From: JBEIJQ01 sp040380145
Lineage (GTDB): Bacteria; Bacteroidota; Bacteroidia; Chitinophagales; Saprospiraceae
NCBI GenBank assembly: GCA_040380145.1
Contig: JBEIJQ010000009.1
Coordinates: 1 to 37,873 of the forward strand
DNA: 37,873 nt
Reading direction: 5' to 3'
Shown here: piece after piece, positions 34,101 to 37,873 of the stretch
Numbering within the stretch: the first letter of the stretch is position 1
Layout: every line of letters starts with the position of its first letter
Program-made: the position numbers and the translations under genes
Notes under the pieces: model-generated
Told to the model about the DNA's origin: nothing
Seen by the model: the letters and a program-made list of their open reading frames with translations, nothing else
Database searches by the model: none

Positions 34101-35529
34101 GTTCACAAACAACTCCGCCGATGCTTTCGGTGGCGCCGTCGGTGTACAGTCGCAGTCCGGTTCGATGGTCTCCGTTTCGATGGACAACTGCACCTTCACG
34201 GGCAATTCCTCGCCCCGTCGCGGTGGCGCCATCAGCAATGGGGCGATCACCGGCGCCGCCTCGCAGGTGTCGATCAGCGACTCTGAATTCGACGGCAATG
34301 CCGGACCGCTGGGTGGTGGGGCCATTTACAATTATGCCCGATCCGGCGCATCTGCGACGCTGATCCTTTCCCAAGATACTTTGGACGGCAACACGGCCAA
34401 CTCCGGAGCAGCCCTGTACAACCACTCCCAAGGCGGCAACGCCACCTGTTCGATGGAGGAGTGTGTCGTGTCCAACAACACGACAACCGTCAACGGAGGC
34501 GCCATCACGACCTACGCCGATATGCCCGGCAGCAACAACTCGTTGAGCATCCTCAAAACGACTTTCACGGGCAATTCTTCTCTCACGGGCGGGGTGCTGT
34601 TCGTTGCCGGTACCAGGGCCACCCAATCCTCGCTTTCCATCTCCCGCTCGTGGTTTGCCGACAACACGGCCACGGAAGGGGCGGTCATCGCGGCCAATTA
34701 TGTCGGGATCGGAGCTACTGCCGCCTTTACGGTGACCAATTCGGTCTTTTATCGCAACATCGCCTCCGGCCGCTCGGCCATCCTGTTGGGGGCGACTTCC
34801 CAAGCCGCTTCTTGCACCGGTGTTTTCGAGTCCAACACGATGCACGGCAACACGTCCAAAATCGGTACGCTGGCCTACCTCCGTTCCTCATCGTCCACCA
34901 ACACGGTCACTTTCCGCAACGGCATCGCTTCGCAGAGCACTCAACTGACGCCCTTGGCCAACCCCTTCGTGGCCCAAAGCCCCGGTTCGCAACTGACCGT
35001 GGAGTTCTCCCTGTTGGATTCTGCCTGCGCGTTGGAAACGACCGTGTTGACGGGCGCAACCGTCAACTGTGGCTCCGGCAACTTGGCGGGCAGCCCGTCC
35101 TTCGTGGACGCGGCCAACGGCAATTTCCGCCTGCAGGCCGGTTCCCCTGCCATCGATGCGGCCAATGCCGCCGGCGCGCCCGCCGTGGATTACCTCGGCA
35201 ACAACCGCCCCGTCGGCGCCGGCGTGGACATGGGCGCCTTTGAATTTGGCGGCGCGATTCCCCGCTTGGCGAACTCCGCTGCTGCTTCGTTCTTTGCCGA
35301 GCTCAGCCCGAATCCCTCCGTTGGTCCCTTCCGCTTGGATTTCGCAGCGCCCGCCAACGGCACCTTGGAAGTGTTCGACCTCCAAGGCGCCCGCCTGTTC
35401 AGCCAAGGCCTGTTCGAGGCCCGTCGCGCCGACTTCGATCTGTCGGCCTTCCCGGCGGGCGTTTACCTCTTGCGCGTGACGGCCGGCGAGGAAGTGCACA
35501 CCTTCCGCGCCCTGGTGCAGAAGCCCTGA
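25159..35529 (+). CDS. Giant T9SS type A sorting-domain protein with tandem beta-helix modules
   Basis: 3456 residues from the ATG at 25159, which gives a signal peptide (GLFLLFLGLLGAAPLAAQ). A beta-rich N-terminal domain extends to about residue 230. Four tandem modules follow (about 234-813, 814-1390, 1391-1967, 1968-2544). Each is a short CARDB-like beta-sandwich plus a right-handed beta-helix rich in Asn (NNTI, NNGIRLIN), and each closes with a PDxGAYEFTP-like end. Next come an Ig-like domain (about 2545-2635), a GEVED domain ending in GGGETEDYMVTI (about 2640-2790), a second beta-helix of the choice-of-anchor/Pmp kind with GGA and CTFTGN repeats (about 2795-3370), and a T9SS type A sorting domain (LSPNPSVGPFRLDF to the end, about 3378-3456). 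It should be exported by Sec, moved across the outer membrane by T9SS and attached to the cell surface or released. An adhesin or polysaccharide-binding role is inferred. No catalytic residues were recognised. Confidence 0.9.
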   Translation: MSLRTAQIFGLFLLFLGLLGAAPLAAQTTVSIPNGGTFTGESHNAGPIYRSSASSGYDASRYAYVYTAAELGIPSGSSITSLAWYKGNNTETVGNGQLKIYLKNSAVTNYTANTAWTTLISGLTPSMDASVAVPATIGYIPYTLTTPFVYTGGGLEIMVEWDISAVAGNPTTGAFNWRYNLVTDRNMGRVNTTLTAMAAQDLSITNNGIASLNDFRPWIQIAYSAPIALNPGLGAFTSPASPLCTGPTNITLPLNNLGTNALTNATIDWTVNGVAQTPYSFSGNLAGNGGTTSITLGTINVLANTLYSISATISDANNGGTDGDLTNNSRSLTNLQNGLSGAYTINAAQATGGNNFQSFTDMASALNNRGLCGPTTVSVTVGSGPYTNQQISLGQLIGSSSVNTLTIDGNGETFSFNSTNTNVRYGIQLNGTDFVTIREMNIVGTGTTGTDFNWGIHLTASANNNVITDNTIQLSTASTVITANVCGIVASGSNTGATTAGDPTNNTRIARNTITGGYYSVILVGNGTTSQSLNNEISNNTLNDYYFCGIYLGGQNNVQVFDNVIARPTRSNNPATVYGTYALSGIIGSEFYRNAIHSPFSGAPTSASAYYGMYFSGSDAAVGNENILFNNILYNFNGLGNQYGIANFGSDYMRIYHNSIDMAGTNPSATGFTYGIYHSTAAIGIDIRNNMVSVTRAGSGLNVAIYFNAFSTITSNYNNLFASGTSAHVGNFIGTTYTTLANWQTVNASAYDANSTSVTPTYVNAASGNLTPSNSSVNNTGTPLAAVATDYLGTARDAATPDVGAYEFTPMGLDAGVAWVSPTVPMAAGSQTITVSISNTQSTPITVVELNYSDGALVNEAQTFGSLNLQPGQSTNLSFTTAYSLSGSASITVTITSVNGVADDNAANNTVVQGLCPALSGIYTINNLVATGGTNFTSFNDAVNALSSCGMAGPVVFNVNASSGPYTEQVVFPATIVNLGTYSLRINGNGRTLRATPNTSARHVVWLNGADSVTISNLNIVGLDPTFGYGIRLSNQANNNTISNCTVDMSAITSTAAANSAGICASASATAPTGTGNNASNTLISNNNILGGASGGPYYGIALCGNSPGADCNDNIIQNNTIRDFLNNGIRLINTLRTVVDNNQLSRPNITIASAVDAINLTGTGNPGTVIKNNRIFNIYGGNTAHTNIAYGLDIVCDGTVSQPIRLFNNLVVLGDNSGGTYLANLSSADYVDCVFNTFVSDYSAATAGLTRGVNVSGACSNLNISNNVVSITRGGTGAKHAIYYGAAPTSSTANYNDYYVSAPAGTNFIGFLNTDQATLVNWQASSGQDANSVSADPQFTSPASNDYTPVNIALNNIATPIAYVTTDINAAVRGASPDLGAFEFTPPSDDAGVQSFTFNACPGSQTISVVVRNFGLVPLTSVVVTATLNGTALPNSGNTFTVNIPTAGTQSVSLGSVTLSDGVSYTLVASSSLPNGNSDANAANDGANQTFVTAMSGTYTINSALPTAGSNFQTFQAAAAALANTGVCGPVTINVVSGSGPYLEQVNFGAITGTSATNTVTINGNGQTLQFAPDGTNRHILRLSGADYMMFNNLVVRGTAADYGYGIHLYNQSDYNTFSNCTVDLGAITNTLAAQSAGIVASNSTLTTTTAGNNANNCVITNCQILGSASGGPYYGIIFNGNTGGLDCNNNRFTDNTVTNFYNNGIRLINSSGSVITGNALSRPDITAVGATDGIYLSGTSHADAVIANNRIFNLYGGSTASTSASNGINIASDGLVGQPIKVYNNVVQIGNNSGTAYPLNISGTDYLEAYFNTLVVDNAASTAGTVRGIFVQGTTTNLNISNNVVSITRGGTGTKHCIYIGATPSAWTANRNVYHLAAPAGSNHIGFFGANRTALADWQTASGQDANTLSADPLFANAAAGNLAPTAMAINNTASAVAYVTTDFNGVARAASPDPGAYEFTPPADDAGVQSFSFTNCAGSQTISAVVRNYGLTTLTSIVVTATLNGTALPNSGNTFTVNIASGSTQSVNLGSVTLSNGVSYTLSAETGSPNANPDANAANNAASQTFTTAWSGTLTINSAQATSGSNFQTFGAAAAALAADGVCGPVTINVAAGSGPYTEQVDFAAITGTSAANTVTVNGNGETLQFAPDATNRHILRLSGADYMTFNNLVVRGTSADYGYGIHLYNQSDNNTFSNCTVDLGAITNTLPAQSAGIVASNSTTATTTAGNNANNCTVSNCQILGSASGGPYYGIVFCGNTGGLDCAGNQFTGNTLTNFYNNGIRLINTSGSVVTGNALSRPDITAAGNTEGIYLTGTSHANAVIADNRISNLYGAAPNSTGTSNGIDIASDGVSGQPIKVYNNVVQIGNNNGTAYPLNLNGADFVEAVFNTLVVDNAASTAGTVRGIFVQGATSNLTVSNNLVSITRGGTGAKHCIYVDAAPSSWTANRNVYHLAAPAGSNHIGFFGANRTALADWQTASGQDANAQAADPLFVDATVGNFAPTQLSINNMATTVAYVATDFNGLVRGGSPDPGAYEFTPAPCQNPPTAGTASSDKTAVCLNETFNLSISGYTFGAGQTYQWQSSTDGNSWSNIALATAATFSTTLSTSTYYRCLLTCGASAASTPALVELNPFYVCYCTAVHASACSSNHITNVSVQGTAINNSSACGNANAQAFTIYPAGPSTTATLGLGQTYTLSVSVFNATLNQTISVWIDYNRNGVFEGSEWYQVSANAPNGVPQTLAVTIPGSAQFGPTGMRIRSRPVGSPNGASDACTSFGGGETEDYMVTIACSSVTGKVYVNDNATGGNNGTSWDNAYNDIYVALANAAPGQTVWVAQGSYLPTNAALRTATINLRPGVSLMGGFPDGVCPVPADRNWAVYTTTISGDIGAAANNTDNSYRVMTAVNVGSGVTVDGFTFRDAAGNAFGGGLYVAAIGAGSTSSPSFVNCTFTGNTTTQFGGGAGVFASNGGNASPSFTNCVFTNNSADAFGGAVGVQSQSGSMVSVSMDNCTFTGNSSPRRGGAISNGAITGAASQVSISDSEFDGNAGPLGGGAIYNYARSGASATLILSQDTLDGNTANSGAALYNHSQGGNATCSMEECVVSNNTTTVNGGAITTYADMPGSNNSLSILKTTFTGNSSLTGGVLFVAGTRATQSSLSISRSWFADNTATEGAVIAANYVGIGATAAFTVTNSVFYRNIASGRSAILLGATSQAASCTGVFESNTMHGNTSKIGTLAYLRSSSSTNTVTFRNGIASQSTQLTPLANPFVAQSPGSQLTVEFSLLDSACALETTVLTGATVNCGSGNLAGSPSFVDAANGNFRLQAGSPAIDAANAAGAPAVDYLGNNRPVGAGVDMGAFEFGGAIPRLANSAAASFFAELSPNPSVGPFRLDFAAPANGTLEVFDLQGARLFSQGLFEARRADFDLSAFPAGVYLLRVTAGEEVHTFRALVQKP
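25858..27597 (+). repeat. Module 1 of the giant protein (580 codons)
   Basis: First and most diverged copy, 1740 bases. The start is approximate, extrapolated from spacing to module 2 at the shared NWQ segment (Trp codon 27385 versus 29125). Confidence 0.6.
27598..29328 (+). repeat. Module 2 of the giant protein (577 codons)
   Basis: Second copy, exactly 1731 bases measured between DAGV codons (27598 and 29329) and again between the NWQ and DWQ Trp codons (29125 and 30856). Confidence 0.75.
29329..31059 (+). repeat. Module 3 of the giant protein (577 codons)
   Basis: Third copy, 1731 bases. Very similar to module 4 at DNA level, including exact runs around 30784-30880. Confidence 0.8.
31060..32790 (+). 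repeat. Module 4 of the giant protein (577 codons)
   Basis: Fourth copy, 1731 bases, ending before the CQNPP linker to the Ig-like domain. Shares long exact DNA runs with module 3, e.g. around 32515-32611. Confidence 0.8.
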
Positions 35530-35556
35530 TCGCGCGGAGGCGACCCTGCTTTCTCC

Positions 35557-35593
35557 AAAAGGCTCCCCACCGATCGGTCGGGAGCCTTTTTTT
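35557..35593 (+). terminator. Rho-independent terminator after the giant protein gene
   Basis: AAAAGGCTCCC pairs with GGGAGCCTTTT. The loop contains the self-complementary ACCGATCGGT, which lengthens the hairpin. A T-run follows. Confidence 0.8.
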
Positions 35594-35603
35594 GGGAGGC
35601 GGG

Positions 35604-35634
35604 TTTGGAAAATCCGAAAGGCGGCGTATATTTG
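35604..35634 (+). promoter_or_regulatory. Promoter for rpmI-rplT
   Basis: TTTG (35604-35607), a 19-base spacer, then TATATTTG (35627-35634): a full match to the Bacteroidota housekeeping consensus. The predicted leader is about 65-70 bases. Confidence 0.7.
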
Positions 35635-35679
35635 CGCTCCGTTCGGTCCGCCAAACGGTCTCGAATTTTTTTTCTTTAA

Positions 35680-35696
35680 TTTTTTTACAAAAAAAA
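35680..35696 (+). promoter_or_regulatory. T-tract/AC/A-tract leader before rpmI
   Basis: TTTTTTTACAAAAAAAA ends 11 bases before the ATG. It resembles the leaders at 4332-4349 and 5395-5410. In rplT the T-tract plus ACC (35998-36006) directly touches the ATG. Confidence 0.4.
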
Positions 35697-35707
35697 TCTT
35701 CACGCAA

Positions 35708-35902
35708 ATGCCGAAGATGAAAACCCAATCCCGCGCCAAAAAGACCTTTAAGGTCACCGGTTCGGGAAAAATCAAGCGCCAACAAGCCGGCATGCGCCAC
35801 TTGATGCGCAAGAAAACCAAGTCCACCAAGACCCGTTTGGGCCATGCGACGCTCGTGCACGAAGCCGACCACGCCCGCATGGAACGCATGCTCTTGGCCT
35901 GA
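35708..35902 (+). CDS. rpmI: 50S ribosomal protein L35
   Basis: 64 residues, full length. It starts MPKMKTQSRAKKTFKVTGSG and has the basic L35 pattern (HLMRKKTKSTKTRLG). L35 is part of the large ribosomal subunit. In most bacteria it follows infC; here it directly follows a terminator and its own promoter, with no infC in the window. rplT lies 104 bases downstream, and a terminator-like hairpin sits in that gap. Confidence 0.97.
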   Translation: MPKMKTQSRAKKTFKVTGSGKIKRQQAGMRHLMRKKTKSTKTRLGHATLVHEADHARMERMLLA

Positions 35903-35908
35903 CCCAAC

Positions 35909-35950
35909 CCCTCAACGGTCTGTTCGGGCGCTAAGTGGCCGAGGGTTTTT
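35909..35950 (+). terminator. Terminator-like hairpin between rpmI and rplT (possible attenuator)
   Basis: CCCTC (35909-35913) pairs with GAGGG (35941-35945). After an AAC bulge, GGTC pairs with GGCC, with a 16-base loop, and five T follow. Its place between two cotranscribed ribosomal protein genes suggests partial termination or control by L20 (inference). Confidence 0.5.
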
Positions 35951-36006
35951 CTTTCCCCCCGTCGGCTCCCCGCCAGGCTCATTCCTAACTTTTTAACTTT
36001 TTTACC

Positions 36007-36351
36007 ATGCCGCGTTCAGTAAACGCCGTCGCATCCCGCGCCAGAAGAAAGAAGATCATGAACTTTGCCAAGGGCTACTTCGGTGCCCGCAGCAAAGTCT
36101 ACACGGTGGCCAAAAACACCGTCGAAAAAGGCTTGGCCTTCGCTTACGAGCACCGCAAGCTGAAAAAGCGCGAGTACCGCTCCCTTTGGATCGCCCGTAT
36201 CAACGCGGCGGCCCGCGAAGAAGGCCTCTCTTACTCCCGCCTGATGCACCTCGTCCACTCCAAGAACGTCCAGCTCAACCGCAAGGTGTTGGCCGATCTC
36301 GCCCTCAACCACCCCGATGCCTTCAAGGCCGTGGTGAGCCAGCTGCGCTGA
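36007..36351 (+). CDS. rplT: 50S ribosomal protein L20
   Basis: 114 residues, full length. It starts MPRSVNAVASRARRKKIMNF and has the conserved GYFGARSKVYTVAKN and YRSLWIARINAAAR segments. L20 binds 23S rRNA early in large-subunit assembly, and in several bacteria it also represses its own operon by binding an mRNA leader. The spacing to rpmI is 104 bases. A terminator follows at 36391-36423. Confidence 0.97.
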   Translation: MPRSVNAVASRARRKKIMNFAKGYFGARSKVYTVAKNTVEKGLAFAYEHRKLKKREYRSLWIARINAAAREEGLSYSRLMHLVHSKNVQLNRKVLADLALNHPDAFKAVVSQLR

Positions 36352-36390
36352 TCCGTTCTCGGACGAGTACTTCCATACGATCTTCCGCGC

Positions 36391-36423
36391 CGTCCCTTTG
36401 AAAGAGGGGACGTCGTTTTTTTT
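36391..36423 (+). terminator. Rho-independent terminator after rplT
   Basis: CGTCCC pairs with GGGACG, extended inward by wobble pairs to a GAAA tetraloop, followed by TCG and eight T. Confidence 0.75.
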
Positions 36424-36431
36424 GGGGGGGG
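36424..36431 (+). repeat. G8 homopolymer upstream of the mod gene
   Basis: Eight consecutive G directly after the rplT terminator T-run, about 190 bases before the Mod start. It is the longest G run I noticed in the window. Confidence 0.6.
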
Positions 36432-36619
36432 AAATTTTTTGAAATTTTTTTTCTAAAAAAAAGTGGGAAAAAAGGCGGTCCGCAAAAAAGCGCTACCTTT
36501 CGAAGCAGAAAAAACAACCCCGAGCGGCTGCTCCGTCGTGCGCTCATATCGGGCGATCGGACGCGACCAACTCCCCCGGACACGCTTTGTACAGACCCTT
36601 TGACCGAAAAACACAGACC

Positions 36620-37873
36620 ATGCCCAACGAACAAAAAATGACCCGCAACACGAAAGTGCCCAACAACGACCTCGAAGTACTACGGGCCCACTTTCCGCAT
36701 TGCTTCGACAAAGACGGGAAATTCCAACTGGAAAAATTCCAGAAAAACCTCGCCGACAAGGATATCCATTTTTCCACCGAAAGTTACGGCCTGGAATGGC
36801 TGGGCAAAAGTTACGCCAGGCTCCTGGCCTGCGACCCCGCCACGACCCTGCTCAAACCCGACGAATCACACAACGCCCGACCGGAAAACGCCCGTTCCCA
36901 AAACCTGCTCCTCAAAGGCGACAACCTCGAAGTGCTCAAACACCTCGCCCACGCCTACCACGAAAAGGTCAAGATGATCTACATAGATCCACCCTACAAC
37001 ACCGGCAGCGACGGGTTCATCTACCACGACAACCGCAAATTCACCGCCCAACAACTCCAAGAACTGATCGGCGTCGATGCTCAGAAAGCCAAAAGAATAC
37101 TCGATTTCACCCAACAAAAAAGCAACAGCCACTCCGCTTGGCTCACCTTCCTGTACCCAAGACTCTATATCGCCAAACAACTCCTCCAGGACGACGGCGT
37201 CATCTTCGTCTCCATCGACGACAACGAAGTCGCCCAACTACGACTCCTTATGGACGAAATCTTCGGAGAAGAGAATTTTGTGGCCAATATCTGCTGGCAA
37301 AAAAAATATGCTCCTTCAAATGATGCAACTGGTAGTGCTGCCATGCACGATTTTGTATTGTGTTATCAGAAGACGGATCATTTCAACAGAAATTTATTGC
37401 CCAGAACGGAAAAACAAGATAAATCTTACAAATACAATGATGGTGATGGGAGGGGGCTTTGGCGTTCCGGCGACTTGCTTGTAAAAACCTTCTCAGAAAG
37501 CAGTGTATTTCCGATTGTCAATCCAAATACCAAAAATGTTTATAACCCGCCAAAGGGAAGCAGTTGGAGAGGAAGTAAGGATACTATTGAAAGATGGTTG
37601 GAGGAAGGCAGAATTTTTTTTGGAAAAGACGGGAAAGGAGCGCCACAATTAAAAAGATATTTGAATGAGGTACAACAAGGAATCGTGCCATCTTCATGGT
37701 GGAGCTATGAAGATGCAGGACACAACGATGCAGCTAACAAAGAGTTGACCGAGATTTTTGGCGGCAAAAAAATATTCGATACCCCCAAGCCATCATCGTT
37801 GATCAAATTGATTCTTCTTGTGGCTACCGACCCCTCCTCCATCATCCTCGACTTTTTCGCCGGATCCGGCACC
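36620..37873 (+). CDS. Type III-like site-specific DNA methyltransferase (Mod), truncated by window edge
   Basis: 418 codons are visible from the ATG at 36620, open to the right edge. Residues 92-112 hold the lead-in to the fold (LLLKGDNLEVLKHLAHAY). The catalytic motif IV is YIDPPYNTG (121-129, DPPY), and SAWLTFLYPRL with DDGVIFVSIDDNEV follows (172-205). The SAM-binding motif I, DFFAGSGT, lies at 411-418, after motif IV and the target recognition region: the beta-class order of type III Mod and related N6-adenine or N4-cytosine methyltransferases. A res gene would be expected downstream but is out of view, so an orphan methyltransferase or another R-M type is possible. Residues about 217-402 are encoded by clearly AT-richer DNA than both ends. 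Confidence 0.9.
   Translation, partial: MPNEQKMTRNTKVPNNDLEVLRAHFPHCFDKDGKFQLEKFQKNLADKDIHFSTESYGLEWLGKSYARLLACDPATTLLKPDESHNARPENARSQNLLLKGDNLEVLKHLAHAYHEKVKMIYIDPPYNTGSDGFIYHDNRKFTAQQLQELIGVDAQKAKRILDFTQQKSNSHSAWLTFLYPRLYIAKQLLQDDGVIFVSIDDNEVAQLRLLMDEIFGEENFVANICWQKKYAPSNDATGSAAMHDFVLCYQKTDHFNRNLLPRTEKQDKSYKYNDGDGRGLWRSGDLLVKTFSESSVFPIVNPNTKNVYNPPKGSSWRGSKDTIERWLEEGRIFFGKDGKGAPQLKRYLNEVQQGIVPSSWWSYEDAGHNDAANKELTEIFGGKKIFDTPKPSSLIKLILLVATDPSSIILDFFAGSGT
37268..37826 (+). other. AT-rich target-recognition segment inside mod (probable recombined block)
   Basis: Hand counts of 60-base lines give about 57% GC at 36901-36960, but 38% at 37501-37560 and 40% at 37621-37680. C-ending codons return at about 37828. 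The block covers the region between motif IV and motif I where Mod specificity lies. Confidence 0.65.

Noticed and set aside
1..37873. Insertion sequences, prophage, tRNA or rRNA genes
   Set aside because: I found no transposase or integrase motifs, no terminal inverted repeats with target duplications, and no tRNA-like or rRNA-like sequence by eye; a dedicated RNA search was not possible.

Overview
The window looks like chromosomal DNA of a GC-rich member of the Bacteroidota, most likely of the Saprospiria or a related lineage. Evidence: a huge secreted protein ending in a type IX secretion (T9SS) C-terminal sorting domain; -7 promoter elements of the Bacteroidota form TAnnTTTG; start codons preceded by A-rich sequence and not by Shine-Dalgarno sites; and lineage-typical families (DUF3810, DUF4783, HhH/beta-barrel protein, GEVED domain, sigma/TPR/CHAT loci). 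The taxonomic call is inference from gene content.

Layout. 1-2184 (minus): the N-terminus of a metal P-type ATPase of the CcoI/FixI type cut by the left edge, and a helix-hairpin-helix protein with a probable outer-membrane barrel. 2685-3479: a short-chain dehydrogenase. 3727-10613 (plus): an ECF sigma factor, a single-pass TPR protein with an anti-sigma-like head, a formylglycine-generating-enzyme-like (SUMF1) protein, a large secreted and membrane-anchored TPR-CHAT peptidase, and a DUF3810 zinc-peptidase-like membrane protein that overlaps the CHAT gene by four bases. This is the best candidate for a little-described system. 10842-11663 (minus): an M15/VanY lipoprotein. 11841-15789: rseP, pyrR, pyrB and a sterol-desaturase-family gene, tightly packed. 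15783-16349 (minus): a second ECF sigma factor. 16748-19528: uvrA. 19620-20000 (minus): a DUF4783 protein. 20173-22295: ccmB, ccmC and ccmD of cytochrome c maturation. 22352-23770: glutamate dehydrogenase. 23842-24549 (minus): radC. 25159-35529: one 3456-residue T9SS cargo protein with four tandem beta-helix modules of 577-580 residues. 35708-36351: rpmI and rplT. 36620 to the right edge: a type III-like DNA methyltransferase (Mod), incomplete.

How the parts work together. Ccm proteins mature cytochromes c, and a CcoI-type ATPase supplies copper to cbb3 oxidase, so both point to c-type respiration. RseP is a site-2 protease that in other bacteria releases ECF sigma factors from membrane anti-sigma factors. 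Here it shares the window with two ECF sigma factors and a membrane-anchored anti-sigma candidate, although no physical link is shown. The most striking DNA-level signal is the mod gene: its front and its last visible codons match the GC-rich host, while the stretch between the DPPY motif and the FxGxGT motif, where the target recognition domain lies, is clearly AT-richer. That is what a swapped specificity domain would look like.
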